From contig JAHZMA010000049.1 in NCBI GenBank assembly GCA_022599575.1, forward strand, positions 1 through 45,030: DNA of 45,030 nt. Reading direction: 5' to 3'. This document shows, one piece after another, positions 15,198-24,845 of this stretch (within the stretch, counting starts at the first letter, position 1; each line of letters opens with the position of its first letter). The DNA comes from Alphaproteobacteria bacterium (lineage in GTDB: Bacteria; Pseudomonadota; Alphaproteobacteria; JABAAW01; JAHZMA01). The notes under the pieces were generated by a model that ran no database searches, was not told the DNA's origin, and saw only the letters and a program-made list of their open reading frames with translations. Made by a program: the position numbers and the translations under genes.

Positions 15198-17390
15198 TTA
15201 ATCTAGCGCATCTAAGAATTTCTTAATCGTGCTTTTTAATTGCGTCATCACCTGATTGGTTTCTTCAACCGAACGATTCATCACTTCTGATTCTGTTAAT
15301 GTTTGTTTTGCATGTTCGGAAACTTCATTGATTTTTTGATTGGCTGCGGTCGTTTTGGTTGAGGCACTATTACTGGCTCTATCAATCTCGCGGGTGGTAA
15401 CCGATTGTTCTTCTACCGCTGCCGTTACCGTACTGATCACATCACTAATCATATCGATTTCATGATTGACAATATGCATCGCCTGCACTGATTGATTGGC
15501 AATATCACGAATGGCTTGAATCTGATTGGAAATTTCTTCAGTCGCCTTTGTTGTCTGGCTGGCAAGATTCTTCACCTCGTTCGCTACCACCGCAAAACCT
15601 TTGCCCGCTTCGCCTGCACGTGCTGCCTCGATGGTCGCATTTAATGCCAATAAATTGGTTTGACTGGCAATATCATTAATTAAAGAGACAATATCACCGA
15701 TAGAATCGGATAGTTTCGACATATTCTGCACAACCGCATCAGTATCTTGCACAGCATCGCTTGCCTTTTTCATGGTTGTTAAAGAGCCCTGCATTTGCTG
15801 GCTAATCTCATCAACTGAAACAGCCATTTCGGAAGTGGCAGTTGCCACCATCTGCACATCATCAGTAGCATTTTGGGTGCTTTGGGCAATTTCACTGGTA
15901 TAATCAACAGTGCTTTGTGCCTCAGCAATCATTGATTTTATGGCTTCTGTCATGTTACCAGAAACATTATCAACATGGCCTAATAGCTCTTGCAAATCTT
16001 GTTGAAAAATCTCAACCGAATCTGTTAACCGCTTCGTTCGGTCAATTTCAGCTTGTTGTGTGTCATCACGCTCTTGACTCAGGCTTTTATTCATTATTTG
16101 TTGCTGCTTAAATACATTGACCGCACTCACCATATCACCGATTTCATTGGTTTGTTTAATATCTGTTAAGTCAAAATCACTATCCCCTTGGGCAAGCTGC
16201 GTCATATGGTGGGTGAGGCTTACAATTGGGCGCGAAATGCTACGTGAAATAATCAATGTCACAAAATAAAGAACAACCGTCAATGATAACACCACAAAGA
16301 GTGCACCAAAGAATGAAGCTTTAAGCCTATCAATAAATATTTGATGCGCCACTTCACCAACAACAATAAAATTTGTATCTTGATATTTAACAAGTTGATA
16401 GGCATGGGCAACATTTTTACCCGTTCTATAATTAGGTAATTTAGGAATGTAACCCGCTCTTATTTGCCGTGCGGCAATCGTTTCTAACAAAGGATTTGAT
16501 GGAAATTTCTTGCTTAAAATAAGTGTTTCTTGATCTCTATATTCTTCGCCAATAATAACAAAACGGCGTTGTGAATCCAGTAAGAAACTACTCTGCCCTT
16601 CAGTAAGATTATCACTGGGTGCAATAATATTTTGCCATGATTTAAACGATAATTGCACAATATAGCTGCCTATTACCTCACCTGATTCATTTTGTACTGG
16701 GCGGGCGGCAAAAGCCCCTGGTGCATTATCACTGGGGGCATATTTAACCCAACCAACAAATGCGACCGCATCAATATCAGCATTTGCTAAAGCCTTTTTA
16801 TGCACTTGTGCCAACGCGGTATCTCGCCATTCATCGCTATTGAGATTGACCATAAAATCATCTTCTTTAGACACGCTATAGACAACATTGCCATCAGCAT
16901 CTACTAAAAATATATCAGAATAATCACTTCTTTCATGTACCTTACGCAACCAAATATGATAATTTTTATGCACATAATTATAAAAATATGCATCAGTATC
17001 ATCGCCAATCAATTCTTCAGCATTGATTAATGATTTTCTTTGATTTCTTTTATGAGGGTTATCTTCAATAAAAATACGCCTCAATATTACAGCCATATTT
17101 TCAGATGTATCATAACCAGCTTTGAATTCCCTCAAAGCTGTTAACATCGTCGCGTTATCGGCCGCTAACTGCACATCGGAACTTAAGGAATCCAAGTAAA
17201 GCCGTAATTGTTTCGCACGATTTTTTGACAGCTCAACCGCTTGTTGCTCTAATGTATAGACGGCTTCGTTATAATAAAGATAGCTAACAACTGCTAAGAA
17301 AGACGTGCTGGAAATAACTAACACCAATAAAGCCAAAAGCTGAATTTTGGTATTGATGGCAAAACGACCAAGCAAAGTTAAATTTAACAT
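15198..17390 (-). CDS. Methyl-accepting chemotaxis protein
   Basis: Transmembrane chemoreceptor of 730 aa. Order: a short cytoplasmic N-terminus; TM1 (about 17-40); a large periplasmic sensor of about 320 residues with Cache-like features ([33 protein letters not shown]); TM2 (about 360-384); a HAMP domain ([10 protein letters not shown]...[13 protein letters not shown]); and a long coiled-coil signalling domain. The conserved tip with [19 protein letters not shown] is near residues 583-600 and binds CheA/CheW. The organism is therefore probably motile or chemotactic, although no che genes are in the window. Ligand unknown. No C-terminal CheR-tether pentapeptide is seen. Confidence 0.95.
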   Translation of the reverse strand: MLNLTLLGRFAINTKIQLLALLVLVISSTSFLAVVSYLYYNEAVYTLEQQAVELSKNRAKQLRLYLDSLSSDVQLAADNATMLTALREFKAGYDTSENMAVILRRIFIEDNPHKRNQRKSLINAEELIGDDTDAYFYNYVHKNYHIWLRKVHERSDYSDIFLVDADGNVVYSVSKEDDFMVNLNSDEWRDTALAQVHKKALANADIDAVAFVGWVKYAPSDNAPGAFAARPVQNESGEVIGSYIVQLSFKSWQNIIAPSDNLTEGQSSFLLDSQRRFVIIGEEYRDQETLILSKKFPSNPLLETIAARQIRAGYIPKLPNYRTGKNVAHAYQLVKYQDTNFIVVGEVAHQIFIDRLKASFFGALFVVLSLTVVLYFVTLIISRSISRPIVSLTHHMTQLAQGDSDFDLTDIKQTNEIGDMVSAVNVFKQQQIMNKSLSQERDDTQQAEIDRTKRLTDSVEIFQQDLQELLGHVDNVSGNMTEAIKSMIAEAQSTVDYTSEIAQSTQNATDDVQMVATATSEMAVSVDEISQQMQGSLTTMKKASDAVQDTDAVVQNMSKLSDSIGDIVSLINDIASQTNLLALNATIEAARAGEAGKGFAVVANEVKNLASQTTKATEEISNQIQAIRDIANQSVQAMHIVNHEIDMISDVISTVTAAVEEQSVTTREIDRASNSASTKTTAANQKINEVSEHAKQTLTESEVMNRSVEETNQVMTQLKSTIKKFLDALD

Positions 17391-17538
17391 ATTAACAACT
17401 AACCACCCAATTTTACTAAAAAGCCATCCGCGACAACATCATAGCCTATACACATAACCACCTAAATATAAGGCTCTATTATGCTATTTATTGCAAAAAT
17501 TATACCAAAAAAATTACTAAATTCCTAGTGGAAAAGTA

Positions 17539-18111
17539 TTATTCTATCGGTCTTACCTCGCGCACATCGGGAATATAGTGCCGCAACATATTTTCAATAC
17601 CCATTTTTAATGTTGCCGTCGAACTAGGACAACCAGCACATGCCCCCTGCATCGCAAGATACACAATGCCCTTATCAAAGCCATGAAAAATAATATCGCC
17701 ACCATCAGCCGCCACTGCTGGGCGCACACGCTCATCTAGTAGCTCTTTGATTTGCACTACAATCTCTTCATCAGCCTTATCATAATTTTCTATAATTGAT
17801 TGATTTTCCTGCGTTGTATCATTGTTTTTAATCGGAGTGCCATCAAGCAAACGCTCCATCAACATGCCTAAAACTTGCGGTTTTAGCATATCCCACGATA
17901 TATTTTCTGATTTACGCACTGAAATAAAATCATAGCCAATAAAAACCGCCTCCACATTATTAATCTTAAATAATGATGCACAAAGTGGCGATTGTTGCTC
18001 TGCTATTTCAACATTCGGCACATCAAGCGTTTCACCAACTGCCAATAACGGCTTGCCCGCTAAAAATTTTAATGTTGCAGGATTGGGGGTTGTTTCAATT
18101 TCAATATACAT
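17539..18111 (-). CDS. NifU family iron-sulfur carrier (Nfu type)
   Basis: 190-aa two-domain Nfu protein. The N-terminal Nfu/NifU-N domain begins MYIEIETTPNPATLKFLAG. The C-terminal NifU domain has VAADGGDIIFHGFDKG and the cluster-binding CAGCPSS (CxxC), followed by TATLKMGIENML. It transfers Fe-S clusters to target enzymes. The linker (about 98-115) is Q/N-rich. It lies nine bases downstream of a universal stress protein gene, a pairing common in alphaproteobacteria, so the two are probably cotranscribed. Confidence 0.93.
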   Translation of the reverse strand: MYIEIETTPNPATLKFLAGKPLLAVGETLDVPNVEIAEQQSPLCASLFKINNVEAVFIGYDFISVRKSENISWDMLKPQVLGMLMERLLDGTPIKNNDTTQENQSIIENYDKADEEIVVQIKELLDERVRPAVAADGGDIIFHGFDKGIVYLAMQGACAGCPSSTATLKMGIENMLRHYIPDVREVRPIE

Positions 18112-18120
18112 ATGATTACC

Positions 18121-18654
18121 TTAACTATAAATTTCATCAATTTGCGCCAATGTGGCATCTTCTGGCACAATCATCACTGGCACTTGCCTTGCTGATTTCA
18201 TTTTCTTTGCGCCCGAAATATAATTTTGTAGCCCGCTAGCCATATTATTAAACTGCCAATTCGTTACCACCAGCCCCGTGACAAACCGATTTTTAGTGAT
18301 AAAGTCAGCGATGGTTTCACTTACCTCACCCTCTCTAATATAACATGCCACTTCTTGTTTTGCACCAAACCATTCGCAAATTTGATTTTCAACATTGGTC
18401 AGTTGAATAATGCTTTCTTCCTTGCTTTCTTGTTTAATCACATCAGAAACACCGAATAGCTGCATACCCATTGGCTCTTTTATATATAATAACGCCAAAC
18501 GTTGCTTGTGGTTACGTGCATGAAGCCCTGCATAATACACTGCCTTATGCACTATTTGTGAATCAGCGCGATGATCCACTAATACCAGCAACACTCGCTC
18601 ACCTGCAACAATTTTCTTACGTGCTGTCTTTGTCTGTTTACCAGAATTACTCAT
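18121..18654 (-). CDS. Universal stress protein (UspA family)
   Basis: 177-aa cytoplasmic protein with one UspA alpha/beta domain: RVLLVLVDHRADSQIVHKAV at strand 1, a central basic LHARNHKQRLALLYI strand, and a C-terminal TGLVVTNWQF...ARQVPVMIVPED. The G-2x-G-9x-G(S/T) ATP-binding loop is not clearly kept, suggesting the non-ATP-binding subgroup. A basic N-terminal extension of about 18 residues precedes the domain. It is the first gene of the usp-nfu pair and diverges from tolC. Confidence 0.85.
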   Translation of the reverse strand: MSNSGKQTKTARKKIVAGERVLLVLVDHRADSQIVHKAVYYAGLHARNHKQRLALLYIKEPMGMQLFGVSDVIKQESKEESIIQLTNVENQICEWFGAKQEVACYIREGEVSETIADFITKNRFVTGLVVTNWQFNNMASGLQNYISGAKKMKSARQVPVMIVPEDATLAQIDEIYS

Positions 18655-18958
18655 AATTTTATCAAAATCTTTTGCGGAACATTATTAACATCATGGAATT
18701 ATTGTAGAACATTTTTTTCTGATAAATGTTCGCACTATCATCTCCTCATAAATATCGACGATATTTATACCCCATATTATTATTCCCTTATCTTATTATT
18801 CTATGGGTCAAAAATCAACCCTTTTAAAAATTTTAACTTTCAGCATGGTTTTTGCTAATAACAGCATCACATATGCTGTTGTTATAATTTTGGTTAAAAA
18901 ATCTAGCATCATCATACAAAAGATGATATAAACTACCTTACTGATGGAGTATTAAGTA
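18655..18958. other. A+T-rich divergent regulatory region between usp and tolC
   Basis: Three hundred bases without a credible gene. It contains a perfect 8-bp hairpin, AACAGCAT (18860-18867) with ATGCTGTT (18873-18880), then a TATAAT word (18883-18888) directed towards tolC. Near 18908-18930 is an ATCAT...ATGAT palindrome. No -35 box at good spacing is visible. Probably holds the promoters of both genes and perhaps one operator. Confidence 0.4.
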
Positions 18959-20386
18959 GTGAAACAAATTTCGTATATAATAAAAATATTAACATTATTC
19001 TCAATAAAGCCTCTCGAATATTTGTTTTTCCCAATTTTTTTGGTTTTGCATTTGCTAACCCGTGTGGCAACATTAGGATTGGTAGCAGGGTTCGTGATTA
19101 GCATTGCACCATTTTTTAATGAATCCCTCGCACAAGAAAAAAAGAAGCACCCTGATGATTTGCCCGCCATCGTGCAGAACACTTTTATCAATTCATTGGA
19201 AATGCTGATTGCTAACGAAACTGAAATAAATGCCCGCGAAGCAAAAAAGCAGGCATTCTACAAATTATTCCCACAGCTTTCATTGACTATTGGGCAAGAT
19301 ACTGCCGACCAAACAATCAACGAAAATGGCGACATCACCAATAAATCGGGACAAACAACCAATTCGCAAACATTGAAATTACGCCAAACATTACTCGGTG
19401 GTGGTGCGCCTTCTTATTCTTATGTGGCGGCAAAAGCCGACCATCAAATCGCAATCGAACAATTGCGCCTTGATGAAAATAATATTTTACTACAAATCAT
19501 CAATAGCTATACAGGGCTTTATACCGCACAAAAAATCAGACAAATTGCCGACATCAATTTAGTGCGTTTGCAGCAACATTATAATGCAACACAGCAACGA
19601 CAAAGACTAGGTTCTGCAAGCCTAACGCAATTAAAACAAGCCGAAGCACAGTTGGAAAATGCGCGCGCCAATGCCATCAGTGCCGACGGCGATATGATTA
19701 CAACCCAAGCATCTTTTGAAACATTAACGGGCATTGCTGTAACGGGCGAATTAACCGCTCCCACTATTCTCAACGAAAATTTACTACCCTCATCGCTGGA
19801 AGAGGCACATATGCAAGCCGAAACTTTCAACCCCGCCGTTAAAATTGCCTTACAGCAAGACAGAAAGGCAAAAGCCTTGAAGAAACGTTCGGGCTTGCCA
19901 TTAGTACCAAATATTGCTGTTGAAATCGGACAACGCGAAAGTGAGCGCCCTAGTAATAGCGGTAATGGGCAAATAACAACCGAAGAAAGTTTTGTGGCGT
20001 TTCAACTTTCTTACAACATTACACCGGGACAGGCTTTGAGTGCGCGCAAACAAGCATTATCACTCAATCGTGCGCGCGGGGCGGGTTTATTGCTTGCCCG
20101 TCGCAACGCACATAGTAGCACAATCATTGCATGGCAAAATTATGTCACCGCTAAAGCCGTGCTTAATGCCAGTAATTTAGCGCAAAAAGCCAGTGAATCG
20201 GCATTTGAAGGCACAAAAAAAGAATATGATTTGGGCAGACGTTCGCAATTAGAGTTGCTTGATGCTCAAGAAACATGGCTCAATGCCGAACAATCCTATC
20301 ATCAGGCATTGCGGCAATTCGTCAATGCCCATTACCAATTACTTGCCAATAATGGACAATTAGCCTATTCTGATTTTAAGAACTGA
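18959..20386 (+). CDS. TolC family outer membrane efflux protein
   Basis: 475-aa outer-membrane channel of the OEP/TolC family, which partners inner-membrane pumps or type I exporters. An unusually long hydrophobic N-terminal region (about 20-55) ends in ESLAQEKKK, a plausible signal-peptidase site near residue 58. Two OEP repeats follow: LKLRQTLLGGG...IINSYTGLYTAQ...RLGSASLTQLKQAEAQLENARA, then FQLSYNITPGQ...GTKKEYDLGRRSQLELLDAQ. The start is GTG at 18959 with GGAG ten bases upstream. The order tolC - disordered protein - valS matches the alphaproteobacterial tolC-popZ-valS neighbourhood. Confidence 0.92.
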   Translation: MKQISYIIKILTLFSIKPLEYLFFPIFLVLHLLTRVATLGLVAGFVISIAPFFNESLAQEKKKHPDDLPAIVQNTFINSLEMLIANETEINAREAKKQAFYKLFPQLSLTIGQDTADQTINENGDITNKSGQTTNSQTLKLRQTLLGGGAPSYSYVAAKADHQIAIEQLRLDENNILLQIINSYTGLYTAQKIRQIADINLVRLQQHYNATQQRQRLGSASLTQLKQAEAQLENARANAISADGDMITTQASFETLTGIAVTGELTAPTILNENLLPSSLEEAHMQAETFNPAVKIALQQDRKAKALKKRSGLPLVPNIAVEIGQRESERPSNSGNGQITTEESFVAFQLSYNITPGQALSARKQALSLNRARGAGLLLARRNAHSSTIIAWQNYVTAKAVLNASNLAQKASESAFEGTKKEYDLGRRSQLELLDAQETWLNAEQSYHQALRQFVNAHYQLLANNGQLAYSDFKN

Positions 20387-20442
20387 TACTATATAAATAT
20401 GATTTTGCGCCCCATATACATAATTATCATACGCGCAAATCA

Positions 20443-22089
20443 TTGAATGATGATAAAATTGAAAATGAAATGAAACAACAAAAGTCTCACCAGTCTCAAA
20501 AACATGATAAGCTACTGCTAACGCGTGTGTTATCGTTAGAAAGTGTGTTTGACCGAAATTATGACCGCCTATGGGGTGGCGTTTTCTTTGATTCAAACGC
20601 GGGCAAAAAAGACAAGAAAGACAGCAAAAAACCCGCATGGAATAAAAAAATGTCGGTTGGTTTGGCTGAAAATAATGCTGAAATGATGAATTATATTTCG
20701 CCTGAAACTGTCAGCAGTACGATACGTGAGCGGTTAAGCTATATCGATATCAAAAAATCATATAAGAATATCCTCACAACTCAAACCTACTTTCTTGATG
20801 ATGAAATGACAAAAAATGATGAGGCAGGTGAGACAAATATTGATGATATTTTTGCTAATACAACATTCGGCGTTAGCCATAAAGAAAGTGCCGAAAACTT
20901 AGAAGAACTAAAAAACTGGACAGACATTGATGACGAAAATTTAGAGCAATCGCAAACCGATATTATCGCTTTTGATTTTTTGTTTTTAGGTGAAGAAAAT
21001 AAACAAAAAACCAAAAAATCAACCAAACAATCCACAGGGCAATCCACAGGGCAACCCACAGGGCAACCTACAGGGCAACCCGCAAAAACCGCCGACCCGA
21101 ATGATGAATTATTAGACCTAGCAGCATGGGGGCTAGAAGATGATGATGCATCAGTTGCAATGCCATCTCAACCGCCACAAGCAATGCCAATAGCACCACC
21201 AGCAACAATGTCAAAAACACCTGATATAGATATTTCACCTGCACAAGAAATGGCGGCATTACCTGATCAACCGCCCGCACAATCGCATATCAGTGCCAAC
21301 GAGACAACATCATCGGATATTGTATCGGTTGATAATTTGCTAAAAAATATTGGTTATCACAGCAAACAGGCTGATGTGAACCATGACGCCATTCACGACC
21401 ATGCAGATTCCCAAACAGATACTGATATGGTTGATATTACCGTAATGCCAGACATTGTTGACAATAAGCCTGCCAGCGAGCCAAATAGTGGCAATCATAG
21501 CCAACAAACCCAACAGGCTGAAAAAAATCAACACACGAATCAGAAACAAGCATTAAAAGCGCAAAAGAAGGCGGAAAAACAAGCGGAGAAACAAGTGCGT
21601 CAAGCGCAAAAACAAGCAGAGAAACAAGCACGCCAAGCACAAAAACAAATCCAAAAAGCACAGAAAAAACAGAAAAAAACGAGAAGCATTCGTGATATAT
21701 TAAAGGAAAATTCCGAGAAAACCACACCGCTTACCGCTGATGAAATTGCCATTCAAGCAGAGTTTGGTGGTCGTATGGCTTCATATGATAATGACACCGA
21801 ACATGCCGAAAATATTTTAGATAAAATCAGCACCGCCCCTGCTGATAGCACGCCACATTACCAGCAAATTCAAAAAACATTTGATAATAACCCCCTCTCA
21901 TCAATGGATTTGGCATCTATAGATTTACCATCTCTGAATTTGCCGCAAAGCCCTGAACATCAACAAGCAGCGGTAAGTGAGATTAAGAATCTGTTAGGTG
22001 CTGATAGTAATGCAGCGTCATCTGATAGTATTTTAGCCGATTTTGCCAATCTTCAACAAAAAATGGCGGAAAAAATGAATAAAAAATAG
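20443..22089 (+). CDS. Acidic, disordered protein at the popZ position (unrecognised)
   Basis: I do not recognise this 548-aa protein. It lies between tolC and valS, where alphaproteobacteria usually encode PopZ (DUF2497). I cannot find the DUF2497 N-terminal EILASIRRII-like helix or the hydrophobic C-terminal oligomerisation helices. Visible features: a folded-looking N-terminus with RVLSLESVFDRNYDRLWGG; an acidic middle; four STGQ/PTGQ tetrapeptides (about 197-212); a proline-rich acidic stretch; a highly charged K/Q/A coiled coil (about 365-410) of KQAEKQ-type repeats; and an acidic C-terminus. Start uncertain: TTG at 20443 or ATG at 20470, neither with a clear ribosome binding site. A role as polar scaffold is inference from position and composition only. 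Confidence 0.7.
   Translation: MNDDKIENEMKQQKSHQSQKHDKLLLTRVLSLESVFDRNYDRLWGGVFFDSNAGKKDKKDSKKPAWNKKMSVGLAENNAEMMNYISPETVSSTIRERLSYIDIKKSYKNILTTQTYFLDDEMTKNDEAGETNIDDIFANTTFGVSHKESAENLEELKNWTDIDDENLEQSQTDIIAFDFLFLGEENKQKTKKSTKQSTGQSTGQPTGQPTGQPAKTADPNDELLDLAAWGLEDDDASVAMPSQPPQAMPIAPPATMSKTPDIDISPAQEMAALPDQPPAQSHISANETTSSDIVSVDNLLKNIGYHSKQADVNHDAIHDHADSQTDTDMVDITVMPDIVDNKPASEPNSGNHSQQTQQAEKNQHTNQKQALKAQKKAEKQAEKQVRQAQKQAEKQARQAQKQIQKAQKKQKKTRSIRDILKENSEKTTPLTADEIAIQAEFGGRMASYDNDTEHAENILDKISTAPADSTPHYQQIQKTFDNNPLSSMDLASIDLPSLNLPQSPEHQQAAVSEIKNLLGADSNAASSDSILADFANLQQKMAEKMNKK
21031..21078 (+). repeat. 12-bp tandem repeat, four units, within coding sequence
   Basis: Units TCCACAGGGCAA, TCCACAGGGCAA, CCCACAGGGCAA and CCTACAGGGCAA encode STGQ STGQ PTGQ PTGQ in the disordered part of the popZ-position protein. 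Repeat number could vary between strains without changing frame. Confidence 0.9.
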
Positions 22090-22170
22090 CGATATCATTG
22101 CTATTTTGCTATTTTACCCCCTATTAACAACATTATGACAAAAATAATATGGATTATATTAACTTAAATC

Positions 22171-24843
22171 ATGCTGGATAAACATTACCACCCCGAAACA
22201 ATTGAAGCGAAAATCTACCTACAATGGGAGACCGAAAATTGTTTTGCGCCCGAAGAAAATAGCAATAAGCCTAGCTATAGTATCGTTATTCCACCGCCCA
22301 ATGTGACGGGTAATCTGCATATTGGTCATGCTTTAAATAATACTCTGCAAGATATATTGGTGCGTTATCACCGTATGGCGGGCTATAATTGCCTGTGGTT
22401 GCCCGGTACTGACCATGCTGGCATTGCCACGCAAAGCCTTGTGGAACGGCAATTAACCGCCGAAAATACAACCCGCCATCACATGGGGCGTGAAAAATTT
22501 ATCGATCGTGTCTGGCAGTGGAAAGCACATTCAGGCGGTAATATTCTTAATCAAATCAGGCGGATTGGCGCATCGGTAGATTGGAGCCGCGAACGTTTCA
22601 CGATGGATGAGGGCTTAAGCCATGCCGTTTTGCAAGTATTTGTAACGCTTTACAATGATGGGCTGATTTATAAAGATACCAGATTGGTGAATTGGGACCC
22701 TGTGCTAGAAACTGCGATTTCCGATTTAGAGGTGCAACAGCAAGAAACCGATGGGCATTTATGGCATATCCGCTATCCGATTGAAAATAGCGATGACTAT
22801 ATTGTGATTGCCACCACCCGCCCCGAAACAATTTTTGGCGATGGCGCGGTTGCCGTGCATCCCGATGATGCACGCTATCATCATCTGCATGGCAAATATG
22901 CGTTACTGCCCTATTGCGACCGCCGTTTGAAAATTGTTGCTGATACAATGGCTGACCCTGAAATGGGCAGTGGTGCGGTTAAAATTTCTGGCGCGCATGA
23001 TTTTAACGATTTTGAATGCGCCAAACGCCATGATTTACCGATGCCGATTATGATGGATAAAAGAGGCTATCTGATTGACCCTGCCCCCGCAGATTATATC
23101 GGGCTAGAACGGTTTGAAGCACGTAAGAAAGTGGTGAAAGCATTAGAAAAAGACGGATTTTTAGTAAAAGCCGAAAAATACAAACATATGGTACCGCATG
23201 GCGACCGTTCGGGCAAACCCGTAGAACCAATGTTAACCGAACAATGGTTTGTTGATGCCAAAACATTGAGTAAACCCGCCATTGATGCAGTAAAAAGCGG
23301 CAAAACCGTGCTTTATCCAAAAAATTGGGAGAAAACCTATTTTGAATGGTTGAATAATATTCAGCCTTGGTGCATTTCGCGTCAATTATGGTGGGGGCAC
23401 CAGATTCCTGCATGGTATGGCGAAGATGGTGAGATTTTTGTGGCGATGAATGAAACAGAAGCGCAAATACTTGCCGACAAGCATTATGGCAAGCCAAGCA
23501 TTATCACCCGCGATGAAGATGTGCTAGATACATGGTTTTCATCAGCATTATGGGCATTTTCGCCATTGGGCTGGCCTGATACAAACAGCAAAGATTTACA
23601 AAATTTCTTCCCCACTTCTTTATTGGTAACGGGCTTTGATATTATCTTTTTCTGGGTGGCACGGATGATGATGATGAGCCTGTATTTCATGAAAGATATT
23701 CCGTTCAAAACTATCTATGTTCATGCGCTGGTGCGCGATTCCAAAGGGCAGAAAATGTCAAAATCCAAAGGCAATGTGATTGACCCGATGGATTTGATTA
23801 ACGAACATGGCTGCGATGCCATGCGTTTTGGGCTAGCATGGCTGGCAGCCCCAGGTCGCGATATAAAATTATCGACCGATAAAATTATCTCTTGCCGCAA
23901 TTTTGCCACCAAATTATGGAATGCCGCCCGTTTTGCACAAATGCAACAGGCTTATTACGACCCCGAAACATTTGATGTCACAAAAATTAAGCATCCGCTT
24001 CATCGCTGGATTATTCACCAAATCAGCACATTGGCGCAATCACTCAGTAGCGATATTACCAGTTACCGCTTTCATGATGCTTCGGGTAATTTATATCAAT
24101 TTATCTGGGGTGTATTTTGCGATTGGTATTTAGAATTTTCTAAAAATTTAGATGGCGATATAAACGCTGAGGCAAAGCGCGAGAATAAAATCGTTACCGC
24201 TTGGGCAATAGAAAATTTGCTGATATTATTGCATCCTTTCATGCCGTTCATCACCAGCGAACTTTACACGCAAGGTAAATTTTCGCCCAACCATGATAAA
24301 ATCCTGATGCTACAATCATGGACCAAATCGGAAAAGAATATGCGTGATGATGAAGCCTGTAACGAAATGGATTGGGTGATGCGGCTCATCACGCAAATTC
24401 GTTCGATACGCGCAAGCCTTAATTTGCCACCATCGCAAATATTACCGCTTACATTAAGCAAACTTAACCCTCAAAGCCAAGAATTTTTGCAAAGCCACCA
24501 AGCACAAATCAGCAAATTGGCACGCGTTACAATCACGGTGAGTGACACAGATGATGATTTTCCAAAAGGTAGCGTGCGCTTTTTACATGACGAGGCTTCG
24601 GCCGCCCTTTTGATTGCTGATGCGATTGATTTTAAGATGGAAATTGCACGGCTTGAAAAAAATATCACTGCTTTAATCGCAAAAAGCGATGGTTTAAATG
24701 CAAGGCTGAATAATGCAGAATTTATCAAAAAAGCACCTGCCAATGTGGTAACACAAGCCAAAAATGAGCTTGCAGGTAATGATGATGATAAAGAACGCTT
24801 AAACGAGGCACTGAATTTACTGAAACAAATTAGTGAGAATTGA
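22171..24843 (+). CDS. valS: Valyl-tRNA synthetase
   Basis: Class I aminoacyl-tRNA synthetase charging tRNA-Val, 890 aa. The HIGH box NLHIGHAL (His50) and KMSKS (528-532) are intact. The editing domain carries TTRPETIFGDGAVAVHPDD. The LDTWFSSALWAFSPLGWP motif is present. The C-terminal tRNA-binding coiled coil (ARLEKNITALIAKSDGLNAR...) is complete. The ATG at 22171 gives the family N-terminus LDKHYHPETIEAKIY. It is followed after two bases by a putative glycosyltransferase gene, suggesting cotranscription. Confidence 0.98.
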   Translation: MLDKHYHPETIEAKIYLQWETENCFAPEENSNKPSYSIVIPPPNVTGNLHIGHALNNTLQDILVRYHRMAGYNCLWLPGTDHAGIATQSLVERQLTAENTTRHHMGREKFIDRVWQWKAHSGGNILNQIRRIGASVDWSRERFTMDEGLSHAVLQVFVTLYNDGLIYKDTRLVNWDPVLETAISDLEVQQQETDGHLWHIRYPIENSDDYIVIATTRPETIFGDGAVAVHPDDARYHHLHGKYALLPYCDRRLKIVADTMADPEMGSGAVKISGAHDFNDFECAKRHDLPMPIMMDKRGYLIDPAPADYIGLERFEARKKVVKALEKDGFLVKAEKYKHMVPHGDRSGKPVEPMLTEQWFVDAKTLSKPAIDAVKSGKTVLYPKNWEKTYFEWLNNIQPWCISRQLWWGHQIPAWYGEDGEIFVAMNETEAQILADKHYGKPSIITRDEDVLDTWFSSALWAFSPLGWPDTNSKDLQNFFPTSLLVTGFDIIFFWVARMMMMSLYFMKDIPFKTIYVHALVRDSKGQKMSKSKGNVIDPMDLINEHGCDAMRFGLAWLAAPGRDIKLSTDKIISCRNFATKLWNAARFAQMQQAYYDPETFDVTKIKHPLHRWIIHQISTLAQSLSSDITSYRFHDASGNLYQFIWGVFCDWYLEFSKNLDGDINAEAKRENKIVTAWAIENLLILLHPFMPFITSELYTQGKFSPNHDKILMLQSWTKSEKNMRDDEACNEMDWVMRLITQIRSIRASLNLPPSQILPLTLSKLNPQSQEFLQSHQAQISKLARVTITVSDTDDDFPKGSVRFLHDEASAALLIADAIDFKMEIARLEKNITALIAKSDGLNARLNNAEFIKKAPANVVTQAKNELAGNDDDKERLNEALNLLKQISEN

Positions 24844-24845
24844 TA

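Noticed and set aside
23048-23497. 149-codon antisense frame within valS, and similar antisense frames in uvrA and soxA
   Set aside because: All lie opposite strongly conserved enzyme sequence and show no start signals or domain features.
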